32,514 nucleotides of DNA from an uncultured Prevotellaceae bacterium. GTDB taxonomy: Bacteria > Bacteroidota > Bacteroidia > Bacteroidales > Bacteroidaceae. Below, in pieces: positions 15,267-25,423 of this stretch (position 1 is its first letter; every line of letters starts with the position of its first letter). Where the stretch lies: contig CADCAX010000009.1 in the NCBI GenBank assembly GCA_902799455.1, positions 1 to 32,514 of the forward strand, given 5' to 3'. The position numbers and the translations under genes were made by a program. The notes under the pieces were generated by a model that did no database searches, was not told the origin of the DNA, and saw nothing but the letters and a program-made list of their open reading frames with translations.

Positions 15267-16097
15267 ATGACAAGACAACAATTAATAGATCAGATTTTCA
15301 AGAAGAAGTCATTCCTGTGTGTAGGACTTGATGTGGATTTAGACAAGATACCACAATACCTGCTGGAAGACGATGACCCTATCTTCTCGTTCAACAGGAA
15401 GATTATAGACTCTACTGCACCCTATACCGTAGCATACAAGCCAAACCTAGCTTTTTATGAGGCATACGGTCAGAAAGGCTATGCGGCTTTTGAAAAGACT
15501 GTAATGTACATACAGCAGAGATATCCTGAAATCTTCATCATTGCCGATGCCAAGCGTGGTGATATAGGAAACACCTCGAAGATGTATGCAAAAACATTTT
15601 TTGGAAACTATAAGGTTGACGCCCTTACTGTAGCACCATATATGGGAGAAGATTCAGTAACACCATTCCTGAATGGATATGACAACAGCTGGGTGATTCT
15701 TCTTGCCCTCACCTCAAACAAGGGATCGTATGACTTCCAACAGGATGCCGACGCAAATGGAGAAAGGCTTTTTGAGAAAGTGATACGCAAGTCACAGGAA
15801 TGGGGAACACCAGAGAATATGATGTATGTCGTAGGTGCCACAAGAGGCGAGATGTTTAAAGATGTCAGAAAGGTTGCACCAGACCACTTCCTCCTCGTTC
15901 CTGGTGTTGGAGCACAAGGTGGTTCTCTGCAGGAAGTCTGTGAATACGGAATGACAAAAGATTGCGGACTGCTCGTCAACTCATCTCGTGGAATAATATA
16001 TGCTGACAATACTGAGTTTTTTGCAGATACTGCGGCTCAGAAAGCAAAAGAACTGCAGGAACAGATGGCGGCTGAGCTTGAGAAAATTGAACGTTGA
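15267..16097 (+). CDS. pyrF: Orotidine 5'-phosphate decarboxylase, type 2
   Basis: PyrF decarboxylates OMP to UMP, the last step of de novo pyrimidine synthesis. At 276 aa it belongs to the longer type 2 group. The catalytic block [11 protein letters not shown] has Asp94, Lys96 and Asp99. [11 protein letters not shown] at the N-terminus, [13 protein letters not shown] before the catalytic block, and [11 protein letters not shown] with the phosphate-binding [10 protein letters not shown] near the C-terminus complete the barrel. Its last codons (ATT GAA CGT TGA) lie within a heptamer array that fills the gap to lpxD. Confidence 0.95.
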   Translation: MTRQQLIDQIFKKKSFLCVGLDVDLDKIPQYLLEDDDPIFSFNRKIIDSTAPYTVAYKPNLAFYEAYGQKGYAAFEKTVMYIQQRYPEIFIIADAKRGDIGNTSKMYAKTFFGNYKVDALTVAPYMGEDSVTPFLNGYDNSWVILLALTSNKGSYDFQQDADANGERLFEKVIRKSQEWGTPENMMYVVGATRGEMFKDVRKVAPDHFLLVPGVGAQGGSLQEVCEYGMTKDCGLLVNSSRGIIYADNTEFFADTAAQKAKELQEQMAAELEKIER

Positions 16098-16113
16098 ACA
16101 TTGAATTTTGAAA
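16086..16113. repeat. Heptamer array at the pyrF 3' end
   Basis: ATTGAAC, GTTGAAC, ATTGAAT, TTTGAAA in phase. The first two units encode the last PyrF codons and stop, the rest fill the gap to lpxD. Confidence 0.75.
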
Positions 16114-16117
16114 GATA

Positions 16118-17167
16118 ATGGAATTTAGTGCAAAGCAAATAGCGGAACTGATACAGGGACGTGTGGAGGGAAATCCAGATGCATGTATCAATACGTTTGC
16201 AAAGATAGAAGAAGGAAAGCCTGGTGCTATCTCATTCCTCTCGAATGCAAAGTATATCAACTATATATACGAAACAGAATCAAGCGTAGTGCTTGTTGAC
16301 GAGGCTTTGGTATTAGAGAAACCAGTTAAGGCAACCCTGATACGTGTAAAGAGTGCTTACGAAGCAGTAGCAAAACTGCTACAGATGTATGACTCTATGA
16401 AACCAAAGCGCAAAGGTATCGACAGCCTCGCCTTTATAGACCCTACTGCAAAAATTGGTGAAGACTGCTATATAGGACCGTTTGTAGCCATCGGTCCTAA
16501 TGTAACCATCGGAAACGGCTGTGTATTGCATCCTCATGTGACAATAGGTCATAATGCCACTGTTGGCAACAACACAGAAATTTACTCAAATGCTGTGATA
16601 TATCACGATTGCAAGGTGGGAAACAACTGTATCCTGCATGCTGGTAGTGTCGTAGGTGCTGACGGATTTGGCTTTGCACCATCAGAACATGGATATGACA
16701 AGATACCACAGATAGGTATTGTAACAATAGAAGATAATGTAGAGATAGGTGCCAACACCTGTATAGACCGTTCTACTATGGGTTCTACATATGTTCGTAA
16801 AGGCGTGAAACTCGACAACCTGGTACAGATAGCCCACAATACTGACATCGGTGAGAACACCGTAATGTCTTCACAGGTAGGTGTTGCTGGCAGCACAAAG
16901 GTAGGAAAATGGTGCATGTTTGGTGGACAGGTTGGCATCGCAGGCCATATCACCATTGGTAATAATGTACACCTAGGAGCACAGTCAGGTGTTCCAGGAA
17001 GCCTGAAGGATGGTGAGAATCTCATCGGCACCCCTCCTATCCCACTGACAAACTATTTCCGCTCATCTGCAATCTTTAAACGTCTGCCAGACATGTATCG
17101 TCAGATGAATGAAATGCAGAAGACCATTAATGAACTACAGGCACAACTTGCCGAACTAAAGAAATAA
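16118..17167 (+). CDS. lpxD: UDP-3-O-acylglucosamine N-acyltransferase
   Basis: LpxD adds the second hydroxyacyl chain, from acyl-ACP, to the glucosamine nitrogen in lipid A synthesis. The 349-aa protein has the N-terminal uridine-binding domain ([26 protein letters not shown]) and then a left-handed beta helix of hexapeptide repeats (about 105-310). His240 in [13 protein letters not shown] corresponds to the catalytic His239 of E. coli LpxD. The C-terminal helix ([19 protein letters not shown]) is as in the family and contributes to trimer contacts. It is followed after 9 bases by lpxC-fabZ and then lpxA, a lipid A cluster. Confidence 0.95.
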   Translation: MEFSAKQIAELIQGRVEGNPDACINTFAKIEEGKPGAISFLSNAKYINYIYETESSVVLVDEALVLEKPVKATLIRVKSAYEAVAKLLQMYDSMKPKRKGIDSLAFIDPTAKIGEDCYIGPFVAIGPNVTIGNGCVLHPHVTIGHNATVGNNTEIYSNAVIYHDCKVGNNCILHAGSVVGADGFGFAPSEHGYDKIPQIGIVTIEDNVEIGANTCIDRSTMGSTYVRKGVKLDNLVQIAHNTDIGENTVMSSQVGVAGSTKVGKWCMFGGQVGIAGHITIGNNVHLGAQSGVPGSLKDGENLIGTPPIPLTNYFRSSAIFKRLPDMYRQMNEMQKTINELQAQLAELKK

Positions 17168-17176
17168 ATACTAACA

Positions 17177-18562
17177 ATGAACAAACAAAACACTCTGAAG
17201 GGGTCTTTCTCACTATGTGGTAAGGGACTTCACACTGGTATAAATCTTACAGTGACCTTCAACCCCGCCCCAGAAAACCACGGATACAAAATACAACGCA
17301 TTGACTTGGAAGACATGCCTATTATCAATGCTGTAGCAGAAAATGTGGTAGATACCCAACGTGGTACAGTAGTAGCAAAAGGAGACGTTCGCGTATCAAC
17401 AATAGAGCATGCTATGGCTGCACTTTATGCTATGGGTATAGATAACTGCCTGATACAGGTAAACGGCCCAGAGTTTCCTATCCTCGACGGCTCAGCAATG
17501 ACCTATGTAAACAAAATCAACGAAGTAGGAATACAACAGCAGAATGCCCCGAAAGACTATTATATCATAAGGAAAAAGATAGAGGTAAGAGACGAGAATT
17601 CCAGTTCTGTCATTACTATTCTTCCAGATGATGAGTTCTCTATCACAGCAATGTGTTCATATAAGTCAAAGTTCATTGACTCACAGTTTGCCACCATTGA
17701 CGATATGTCACAATTCCCTACAGATGTGGCATCTGCCCGCACCTTCGTATTTGTAAGGGAGATTATGGCGCTGCTGCAAGCAGGACTTATAAAAGGCGGA
17801 GACTTGGATAATGCAATCGTTATCTACGAAAACGAGCAGCCACAGGAAGTTATCGACAACCTCTGTGACAAACTCGGTTATGACCGTATGGATGCAACAA
17901 AGCTAGGATACTTGCAACACAAGCCTCTTACATGGGAAAATGAATGTACCCGTCATAAGCTTCTTGACATCATTGGTGATATGGCCTTGATTGGCAAGCC
18001 ACTCAAAGGTAGAATCATCGCAACGCGCCCAGGACATACTGTAAACAATAAGTTTGCACGCCTGATGCGTCAGGAGATTCATAAGCACGAGATACAGGCA
18101 CCAATATATGACCCTAATCAGGAACCGGTTCTTGATGTGAATCGTATTCGTCAGGTGTTGCCACATCGCTATCCTATGCAGTTAGTTGATAAGATTATCA
18201 GCATATCAGGTACAACGATTGTTGGTATAAAAAATGTTACCAGCAACGAACCTTTCTTCACAGGACACTTCCCAGAGGAACCGGTTATGCCAGGAGTGTT
18301 GATGGTAGAGGCTATGAGTCAATGTGGTGCAATTCTCGTACTCAATACACTCGAAGACCCAGAGCGTTGGACATCATACTTCCTGAAGATTGATAACGTA
18401 AAATACAGAAAGAAGGTAGTACCTGGTGATACGTTGATATTTAAGGTAGAACTGCTGGGGCCTGTTCGTCACGGAATATCATCTATGCAGGGATGGATAT
18501 TCGTTGGTGACCAACTTGTAGCAGAAGCAACATTCACAGGTCAGATGGTGAAGAATAAATAA
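17177..18562 (+). CDS. lpxC-fabZ: Bifunctional UDP-3-O-acyl-GlcNAc deacetylase / 3-hydroxyacyl-ACP dehydratase
   Basis: The 461-aa protein joins two enzymes. Residues 1 to about 305 are LpxC, the zinc deacetylase that commits lipid A synthesis; the zinc ligands His78 (TIEHAMAAL), His260 and Asp264 (RHKLLDIIGD) and the catalytic His287 (RPGHTVNN) are all present. Residues about 320-461 are FabZ, with HRYPMQLVD and the catalytic His364 and Glu378 in GHFPEEPVMPG...VE. Both halves appear intact. This fusion is known from Bacteroidetes and couples use of hydroxyacyl-ACP by lipid A enzymes to its dehydration for phospholipid synthesis. It lies between lpxD and lpxA. Confidence 0.96.
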   Translation: MNKQNTLKGSFSLCGKGLHTGINLTVTFNPAPENHGYKIQRIDLEDMPIINAVAENVVDTQRGTVVAKGDVRVSTIEHAMAALYAMGIDNCLIQVNGPEFPILDGSAMTYVNKINEVGIQQQNAPKDYYIIRKKIEVRDENSSSVITILPDDEFSITAMCSYKSKFIDSQFATIDDMSQFPTDVASARTFVFVREIMALLQAGLIKGGDLDNAIVIYENEQPQEVIDNLCDKLGYDRMDATKLGYLQHKPLTWENECTRHKLLDIIGDMALIGKPLKGRIIATRPGHTVNNKFARLMRQEIHKHEIQAPIYDPNQEPVLDVNRIRQVLPHRYPMQLVDKIISISGTTIVGIKNVTSNEPFFTGHFPEEPVMPGVLMVEAMSQCGAILVLNTLEDPERWTSYFLKIDNVKYRKKVVPGDTLIFKVELLGPVRHGISSMQGWIFVGDQLVAEATFTGQMVKNK

Positions 18563-18565
18563 AAG

Positions 18566-18591
18566 GTTAACGTTTAAAGTTAACGTTTAAA
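18566..18591. repeat. Exact 13-bp duplication between lpxC-fabZ and lpxA
   Basis: GTTAACGTTTAAA occurs twice head to tail. It fills most of the 52-base gap and contains the palindrome GTTAAC in each copy. Confidence 0.8.
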
Positions 18592-18614
18592 GTAAAATAT
18601 TAACAAAATAAGAA

Positions 18615-19385
18615 ATGAATACAATCAGTCCATTAGCATACGTTCATCCTGATGCAAAGTTAGGAGACAACAATGTTATCGGTCCTTTCTGCTACATCGA
18701 TGCGGACGTAGTGATTGGTGATAATAATGTCTTGCAGAATAGCGTAACCCTCAATCAGGGGCTGCGAATGGGAAATGGTAATGAAATAATGCCTGGTGCA
18801 TCAATTTCTACCAAGCCACAGGATTTGAAATTCAAAGGTGAGATAACAACATGTCAGATCGGAGATAATAATTCCATCAGAGAGAATGTAACCATCTCAC
18901 GTGGCACCTTCTCAAAAGGTACAACAATAGTTGGCAGTAACAACCTCCTGATGGAGAATATGCATATAGCGCACGATTGTGTGATAGGCAACGGATGTAT
19001 CATAGGCAATTCTACCAAGTTTGCAGGAGAAGTGATAGTTGATGATAATGCTATCATCTCTGCAGAGGTTCTCGTACACCAGTTCGTACACATCGGTGGA
19101 TATGTTATGGTACAAGGCGGATGTCGCACATCACAGGATATTCCGCCATACGTCATAGCAGGAAAAGAGCCTATACGTTTTGCAGGACTTAATCTGATAG
19201 GTCTTCGCAGACGTGGTTTTGACAATGATACTATCCTTGCTATTCGTGAGGCTTATAACACCATATATTCAAAAGGTATCATCAAGGAAGGATTGGAAGA
19301 GGTGCGCAAGACAATGACGATAACTCCTGAGATACAATATGTCCTTGACTTCATCGAAAAGGCAGAAAGAGGAATCATAAGGTGA
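18615..19385 (+). CDS. lpxA: UDP-N-acetylglucosamine O-acyltransferase
   Basis: LpxA transfers a 3-hydroxyacyl chain from ACP to the 3-OH of UDP-GlcNAc, the first lipid A step. The 256-aa length is standard. Hexapeptide repeats begin at YVHPDAKLGDNNVIGPFC. His120 in MHIAHDCVIGN matches the catalytic His125 of E. coli, and LVHQFVHIGGYVMVQGG and LNLIGLRRRGF are diagnostic of LpxA. The C-terminal helical domain is present. The TGA stop overlaps the miaA GTG start by four bases (GTGA), so translation is probably coupled. Confidence 0.96.
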   Translation: MNTISPLAYVHPDAKLGDNNVIGPFCYIDADVVIGDNNVLQNSVTLNQGLRMGNGNEIMPGASISTKPQDLKFKGEITTCQIGDNNSIRENVTISRGTFSKGTTIVGSNNLLMENMHIAHDCVIGNGCIIGNSTKFAGEVIVDDNAIISAEVLVHQFVHIGGYVMVQGGCRTSQDIPPYVIAGKEPIRFAGLNLIGLRRRGFDNDTILAIREAYNTIYSKGIIKEGLEEVRKTMTITPEIQYVLDFIEKAERGIIR

Positions 19386-20317
19386 ACCTAATCGTCATAA
19401 CTGGTCCTACAGGAGTTGGAAAGACAGATCTGACGCTGGAGATAGCAGAGCACTATGGACTTGACATCATAAATGCTGATTCCCGACAGATATATGCAGA
19501 GATTCCCATAGGAACAGCAGCACCAACCACAGAACAACAGGCAAGAGTGAGGCATCATTTCGTCGGAACACGACACATTGGCGATTATTACTCTGCTTCC
19601 CTGTATGAACAGGATGTGATGAAACTGCTGACGGAATCAAAAGCAAAGCAGAAGGATACCTGCATAATGAGCGGCGGCTCGATGATGTATATTGATGCTG
19701 TATGTAATGGTATAGACGATATCCCCACCATACGTGATGATATTCGCATAATGATGAAGGAACGTTTGGCTAAAGAGGGACTTGAGGCTCTTGTGGAAGA
19801 GTTGAAAGAAATGGACCCTGAACATTGGCAAATTGTTGACAAACATAATCCACGAAGAGTGGTTCATGCTTTGGAAATATGCCATCAGACAGGAAAGACA
19901 TATACCTCTTTTAGAAAAAACAGTATTGCTCCAGGCAACGCAAGGACACTACCCGATGGAACAGAATTAAATATAATAAAGATAGGTATCACACGAGAAA
20001 GAGAAGAACTGTATGAACGTATCAATGAACGTGTACTACTGATGGTAGGAAAAGGACTTATAGAGGAGGCACGACGAATGTTGCCAAACCGAAATGAGAA
20101 TGCCCTGAATACCGTAGGATACAAAGAGATGTTCAAATATTTCGATGGAGAGATTCCTGTAGAAGAGGCAATACGACAGATACAAAGTCACACTCGAGAA
20201 TATGCCCGAAAACAATTGACATGGTATAAAAAGGACCCAACGGTGACTTGGTTTAACCTTTCAAACAAAACAATAACAACAAAGAACATAATTGAAAACG
20301 TTAGCAACCATATTTAA
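19382..20317 (+). CDS. miaA: tRNA dimethylallyltransferase
   Basis: MiaA adds a dimethylallyl group to A37 of tRNAs reading UNN codons. The 311-aa protein starts at GTG with MNLIVITGPTGVGKTDLTLE (P-loop at residues 8-15). INADSRQIYAEIPIGTAAPT carries the catalytic Asp and the DSRQ(I/V)Y motif, and HNPRRVVHALEI and LNTVGYKEMFKYFDGE follow. It overlaps lpxA by four bases and the penicillin-binding protein by 26 bases, so it belongs to one transcript with the envelope genes. Confidence 0.95.
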   Translation: MNLIVITGPTGVGKTDLTLEIAEHYGLDIINADSRQIYAEIPIGTAAPTTEQQARVRHHFVGTRHIGDYYSASLYEQDVMKLLTESKAKQKDTCIMSGGSMMYIDAVCNGIDDIPTIRDDIRIMMKERLAKEGLEALVEELKEMDPEHWQIVDKHNPRRVVHALEICHQTGKTYTSFRKNSIAPGNARTLPDGTELNIIKIGITREREELYERINERVLLMVGKGLIEEARRMLPNRNENALNTVGYKEMFKYFDGEIPVEEAIRQIQSHTREYARKQLTWYKKDPTVTWFNLSNKTITTKNIIENVSNHI

Positions 20318-22658
20318 AAGTCTGTGGAACTTTCTGAAGAAGGTATGGCAGAAGACAGTAAAATTCTGCAAGTGGTATCACACCACCTATGTCAATCATA
20401 ACAGATATGTAAAGGCAACAATGTTGTTATGTACGATGATTGTGGCCTTCTTTCTGTATCTCGGTGCTGTTGATATGAATTTTCTGTGGCTGTTCGGTAA
20501 GTCACCAGGTTGGTTGGAGATTAGTCAGCATAAGACATCTGTAGCGTCAGAGATTTACAGTGCTGACGGTGTGTTAATAGGAAAGTTCTACAACGAAAAT
20601 CGTACTCCTGTAGAATATGATGAGGTGGCACCTGATTTCTGGACTGCCCTAATAGACACTGAGGACGAACGGTATTATAGCCATTGGGGCATAGATCCTC
20701 TGGGTATCATAGGTGCTGTAAAAGATGCTGTAACAGGAAAAGGAGGACGCGGCGCTTCGACTATCACACAGCAACTTGCCAAAAACATGTTTAGGGTTAG
20801 AACCCAATATAGCACAGGTTTGTTGGGACGTCTGCCAGGTCTCGCCATTCTGATAATGAAGACAAAGGAATGGATTACGGCAACAAAGCTGGAGTTGTAC
20901 TTCTCCATAACAATGGGACGTGAAGACGGCAAGAGAGAAATATTAAGACAATATGCCAATACCGTTGACTTCGGACATAATGCTTATGGCATAAAGACTG
21001 CTGCCAAGACATATTTTGACAGCACGCCAAAGGAGTTGTCCACAGACAAGGCAGCAATACTTGTTGGATTGCTGAAGGGTACGACAGTTTTCAATCCTAT
21101 CTCCCACCCAGAGAATGCTCTGCAGAGACGTAATGTCGTAATGAACAATATGGTGGAGCACGGACACCTTACACAGGAGGAATATAACAAACTGAAGAAC
21201 CTGCCTCTCGGCTTGAATTTCGTGGTGCTGGACAGCGAGAAAACAGGTATCGCACCATATTTCCGTGGAGCGATAGCAAAATATGTAAAGAGTCTCAGCG
21301 AAGAGATAGATGACCTTTCTGATTTGGATTTATACAATGATGGTCTGAAGATTTACACCACCCTTGACACCAGAATGCAGAAATATGCCGAGGAAGCAGC
21401 AAAGAAGCAGATGGAGGTGGTGCAAAAGAATTTTGATTCCCATTGGAAGAATATGGAACCATGGCGCGATGAACATGGAAAGGTCATTCCTAATTTCATA
21501 GAAGACATCGCCAAGCGACTGTATGAGAAGAATCCAAAGCTTCTGGATGATTCAGCTTTCTATGCACACACCTTGGACTCCATACGAAAAATGGTCAGCT
21601 ATATGCACTGTGCCTTTGTTGCTATGGAACCACAGACAGGACACGTGAAAGCATGGGTTGGTGATATTGATTATGACAAATGGAAATATGACAAGGTAAC
21701 TGCAATGCGTCAACCTGGTTCCACATTCAAACTGTTTGTCTATACAGAAGCGATGGAACAGGGATTGACTCCTTGTGACAAACGAAGGGACGAATTCTTC
21801 TCAATGGAGGTATGGGATAAGGCTCAAAAGAAAAATGTCATCTGGAGTCCTACAAATGCTAATGGTACATTCTCTAATGATTCTATGCCTCTCAAGACGG
21901 CTTTTGCTCAGAGTATCAATTCTGTAGCAGTTCGCCTTGGTCAGGAGGTGGGTATCAGCCATATAGCAGAAACAGCTCACAACATGGGTATTGTAAGTCC
22001 ACTTGATGAAACCCCATCATTGGCTTTGGGTTCAAGCGATGTAAATCTTCTGGAACTGACAAATGCATATTGTACCATTGCGGCAAATGGTAAGACACAT
22101 CCCGATCCTATTCTGATAACTCGTATAGAAGACCGCAAAGGAAACGTGATATACACGGCTCCTACTGAACAACGTCAGAGTATTTCCGAGAGAGCAGCAG
22201 TACTGATGCAGACAATGCTTATGGCTGGTCTTACAGAACATAATGGTACCTCAATGGCCCTGAACAGATATGTCGGCAATTATCATGACACAGACTTCGG
22301 AGGTAAGACAGGAACATCTAACAACCATTCTGATGCATGGTTTATGGGGGTTTCACCAAAACTTGTTGTCGGAGCATGGGTAGGTGGTGAATATCGTTGC
22401 ATACACTTCCGTACTGGTGCCCTGGGACAAGGGTCCAGGACAGCACTTCCTATCTGTGGCCTTTTCCTCGAAAAAGTAATGGCAGACAAACGTTTCAGTA
22501 ACTATCATGCACACTTTGTAAAAGACCCGTCGTTGTTGGAGTCGTATATGTATGATTGCAGTTATGTTCATCAGGCTCATCCTGACACATTGTCTGCAGA
22601 CACCTTAGATATAGAAGGTGTGCTCGATGAAGAAGAAGTCACTTTTGAGAATATATGA
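20292..22658 (+). CDS. Class A penicillin-binding protein (PBP1A-like)
   Basis: This bifunctional enzyme polymerises and crosslinks peptidoglycan. The 788-aa protein has a short cytoplasmic segment, one membrane helix (about 43-59), a GT51 transglycosylase domain with Glu124 in TEDERYYSHWGIDPLG and GASTITQQLAKNMF, and a transpeptidase domain with Ser477 in PGSTFK, SIN at 541-543 and KTGT at 672. All catalytic motifs are intact. The start appears to be TTG at 20292, inside the end of miaA; no in-frame ATG precedes the membrane helix. The next gene, a putative peptidoglycan glycosidase, overlaps by four bases. Confidence 0.93.
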   Translation: MKTLATIFKSLWNFLKKVWQKTVKFCKWYHTTYVNHNRYVKATMLLCTMIVAFFLYLGAVDMNFLWLFGKSPGWLEISQHKTSVASEIYSADGVLIGKFYNENRTPVEYDEVAPDFWTALIDTEDERYYSHWGIDPLGIIGAVKDAVTGKGGRGASTITQQLAKNMFRVRTQYSTGLLGRLPGLAILIMKTKEWITATKLELYFSITMGREDGKREILRQYANTVDFGHNAYGIKTAAKTYFDSTPKELSTDKAAILVGLLKGTTVFNPISHPENALQRRNVVMNNMVEHGHLTQEEYNKLKNLPLGLNFVVLDSEKTGIAPYFRGAIAKYVKSLSEEIDDLSDLDLYNDGLKIYTTLDTRMQKYAEEAAKKQMEVVQKNFDSHWKNMEPWRDEHGKVIPNFIEDIAKRLYEKNPKLLDDSAFYAHTLDSIRKMVSYMHCAFVAMEPQTGHVKAWVGDIDYDKWKYDKVTAMRQPGSTFKLFVYTEAMEQGLTPCDKRRDEFFSMEVWDKAQKKNVIWSPTNANGTFSNDSMPLKTAFAQSINSVAVRLGQEVGISHIAETAHNMGIVSPLDETPSLALGSSDVNLLELTNAYCTIAANGKTHPDPILITRIEDRKGNVIYTAPTEQRQSISERAAVLMQTMLMAGLTEHNGTSMALNRYVGNYHDTDFGGKTGTSNNHSDAWFMGVSPKLVVGAWVGGEYRCIHFRTGALGQGSRTALPICGLFLEKVMADKRFSNYHAHFVKDPSLLESYMYDCSYVHQAHPDTLSADTLDIEGVLDEEEVTFENI

Positions 22659-24127
22659 AAAAACAATTAATATACTTACTTCTTGCGCTTGTTACTCTTA
22701 ATGCCAGTGCACAGATAAAACGTGAATTCCGTGGTGCATGGATACAATGTGTCAACGGACAGTTTCTTGGTATGGGAACAGAGAAGATGCAGCAGACTTT
22801 GCTTTATCAACTCGACGAACTTCAGAAAGATGGTGTCAATGCCATTATCTTTCAGGTGCGCCCAGAGTGTGATGCCCTATATGCTTCATCCTACGAACCT
22901 TGGAGCCGTTTCCTGACAGGTCGCCAGGGAATGCCCCCCTCTCCATACTGGGACCCTCTGTTCTGGATGATAAATGAATGCCATAAACGTGGTATGGAAC
23001 TGCATGCCTGGATAAATCCCTACAGGGCAAAGACAAAGAACACCGTGCAGCTGGCAAGTAATCACATCGCTATGCGCCGTCCAGATCTCGTATTCCCTTA
23101 TGATGGCTTGTATATTCTGAATCCTGCACGTCGGGAGAACAGCACTTTTATATGTAAGGTGGTGGCAGACATACTGAGACGTTACGATGTTGACGGACTG
23201 CATATTGATGATTATTTCTATCCCTATCCGGCACAGGGAAGCGTAATAGCTGATGATGCAGACTATCGTGCTAACAGCTATGGCATATCAAACATTGCTG
23301 ACTGGCGCAGGAATAATGTCAATATGTTCATCAAAGAACTTCATGACACTATAGAATCAATAAAGCCTTGGGTGAAGTTCGGTGTCTCTCCTTTCGGCAT
23401 CTACAGAAACCAGAGGACTGATCCAAACGGCTCTGCCACAAACGGCTTGCAGAACTATGACGACCTTTATGCCGACGTACTGCTGTGGGTCAACAATGGT
23501 TGGATAGACTATTGTGTTCCGCAGATATATTGGGAGATAGGCAATAAGGCTGCCGATTATAAGACTCTCATAAACTGGTGGACAGCAAACTGTACCAACC
23601 GTCCGCTTTATATCGGTGAGGATATCGAGAGAACAGTGAAGTTTGGTCAGCAGGCTACAAAGCGTCAGCTGCACACTTCGTTGTTAAGTCCGTCATCACC
23701 TCTCTCTGGTACTGTGTTGTGGTATGCGAAGGCTGCTGTTGACAACGTTGGCGGCTATGCCACGAACCTCAGGAATGACTACTGGCGCTACCCTGCCCTA
23801 CAGCCGCTGATGCCTTTCAAGACAGGTGGTAAGCCTGGAAAGGTAAGAAAGGTAAAACCTATCTGGACAAGTGACGGATACGTACTCTTCTGGGAAGCAC
23901 CAAAGACAAAGAATATCATCAGTGCAGCATATAAATATGTAGTATATCGTTTCAACAGTAATGAAGCAATAAATATTGAAGACCCCTCACATATCGTGGC
24001 CGTAACACATAATACATGGTATAATCTTCCCTATCAGAACGGCCAGACAAAATATGTATATGTTGTAACAGCCCTCGACAGAATGAGTAACGAGAGTGCA
24101 AAAGTTAAGAAGAAAGTAAAACTTTAA
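22655..24127 (+). CDS. GHL10 (DUF187) family glycoside hydrolase, DigH/YngK-like
   Basis: The 490-aa protein has a signal peptide (MKKQLIYLLLALVTLNASA) and a TIM-barrel GHL10 domain (about 22-350): EFRGAWIQCVNGQF, VNAIIFQVRPECDALY, ELHAWINPYRA, VDGLHIDDYFYPYP with candidate catalytic acids, and VKFGVSPFGIYRN. The last ~100 residues look like a fibronectin III-type domain (PIWTSDGYVLFWEAP). E. coli DigH of this family cuts denuded peptidoglycan strands. The four-base overlap with the PBP gene supports a cell-wall role here. Alternative: a polysaccharide-degrading enzyme of unrelated specificity. Confidence 0.83.
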   Translation: MKKQLIYLLLALVTLNASAQIKREFRGAWIQCVNGQFLGMGTEKMQQTLLYQLDELQKDGVNAIIFQVRPECDALYASSYEPWSRFLTGRQGMPPSPYWDPLFWMINECHKRGMELHAWINPYRAKTKNTVQLASNHIAMRRPDLVFPYDGLYILNPARRENSTFICKVVADILRRYDVDGLHIDDYFYPYPAQGSVIADDADYRANSYGISNIADWRRNNVNMFIKELHDTIESIKPWVKFGVSPFGIYRNQRTDPNGSATNGLQNYDDLYADVLLWVNNGWIDYCVPQIYWEIGNKAADYKTLINWWTANCTNRPLYIGEDIERTVKFGQQATKRQLHTSLLSPSSPLSGTVLWYAKAAVDNVGGYATNLRNDYWRYPALQPLMPFKTGGKPGKVRKVKPIWTSDGYVLFWEAPKTKNIISAAYKYVVYRFNSNEAINIEDPSHIVAVTHNTWYNLPYQNGQTKYVYVVTALDRMSNESAKVKKKVKL

Positions 24128-24142
24128 ACGTTATAAAAAATT

Positions 24143-25423
24143 ATGGAACGCGACAACAAAATCTTCGAGCTCATTGAGAATGAGCACCAGCGTCAGCTCA
24201 AGGGAATTGAGCTCATCGCATCAGAGAATTTCGTAAGTGATCAGGTAATGGAGGCTATGGGCTCCTATTGCACCAACAAGTATGCAGAAGGATACCCTGG
24301 CCATCGCTATTATGGCGGCTGTCAGGTGGTTGACCAGATTGAGCAGCTCGCTATCGACCGTGCCTGTGAACTGTTTGGTGCAGAATATGCAAACGTACAG
24401 CCTCACTCAGGTGCACAGGCTAATGCTGCTGTGCTTCTTGCTGTCCTGAAGCCTGGCGACTGCTTCATGGGTCTGAACCTCGATCACGGAGGTCACCTCT
24501 CACATGGTTCTCTGGTAAATACATCAGGTATCCTGTACCGTCCTATCGGCTATAACCTCAATAAGGAGACAGGCCGTGTTGACTATGACGAGATGGAGAA
24601 GCTGGCAAAGGAGAACAAGCCAAAGCTCATCATCGGTGGTGGCTCTGCTTACTCTCGTGAGTGGGATTATGCTCGCATGAGAAAGATTGCTGACGAAGTG
24701 GGCGCTCTTCTCATGATAGATATGGCACACCCTGCAGGTCTTATTGCAGCAGGTCTCCTGGAGAACCCAGTGAAGTATGCTCATATCGTAACAACAACAA
24801 CTCACAAGACACTGCGTGGTCCTCGCGGCGGTCTTATCCTCTTGGGTAAGGATTTCGACAATCCTTGGGGATACACTACTCCAAAGGGTGTCGTAAAGAA
24901 GATGTCTCAGCTGCTCAACTCTGCAGTATTCCCAGGTCAGCAGGGTGGTCCATTGGAGCACGTTATTGCTGCTAAGGCAGTTGCTTTCGGAGAGGCTCTG
25001 AAGCCAGAGTTCAAGGAGTATGCTAAGCAGGTTAAGAAGAATGCTGCTGTATTGGCAGACGAACTGGTAAAGCGCGGATTCACTATTGTCAGCGGTGGTA
25101 CAGACAACCACTCTATGCTTGTTGACCTGCGCTCAAAATATCCTGACCTGACAGGTAAGGTAGCTGAGAATGCTCTCGTTTCTGCAGACATCACCATCAA
25201 CAAGAACATGGTACCGTTTGATACACGCTCTGCATTCCAGACTTCAGGCTTCCGTCTCGGAACACCTGCTATTACCACACGTGGTGCGAAGGAAGATCTC
25301 ATGGTGAAGATTGCAGCATGGATTGAGGAAGTGCTCAACGATCCTGAGAACGAAAACGTAATAGCAAAGGTTCGCAGCGAGGTGAATGCCGAGATGAAGA
25401 ACTATCCACTCTTTGCATGGTAA
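24143..25423 (+). CDS. glyA: Serine hydroxymethyltransferase
   Basis: GlyA interconverts serine and glycine and loads one-carbon units on tetrahydrofolate, using PLP. The 426-aa length is typical. Key motifs are [31 protein letters not shown]-like [12 protein letters not shown], the PLP lysine Lys222 in [14 protein letters not shown], and [12 protein letters not shown] near the C-terminus. Codon use is strongly biased (AAG for Lys, GGT for Gly), suggesting high expression. Its stop overlaps the map start by seven bases. Confidence 0.97.
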   Translation: MERDNKIFELIENEHQRQLKGIELIASENFVSDQVMEAMGSYCTNKYAEGYPGHRYYGGCQVVDQIEQLAIDRACELFGAEYANVQPHSGAQANAAVLLAVLKPGDCFMGLNLDHGGHLSHGSLVNTSGILYRPIGYNLNKETGRVDYDEMEKLAKENKPKLIIGGGSAYSREWDYARMRKIADEVGALLMIDMAHPAGLIAAGLLENPVKYAHIVTTTTHKTLRGPRGGLILLGKDFDNPWGYTTPKGVVKKMSQLLNSAVFPGQQGGPLEHVIAAKAVAFGEALKPEFKEYAKQVKKNAAVLADELVKRGFTIVSGGTDNHSMLVDLRSKYPDLTGKVAENALVSADITINKNMVPFDTRSAFQTSGFRLGTPAITTRGAKEDLMVKIAAWIEEVLNDPENENVIAKVRSEVNAEMKNYPLFAW

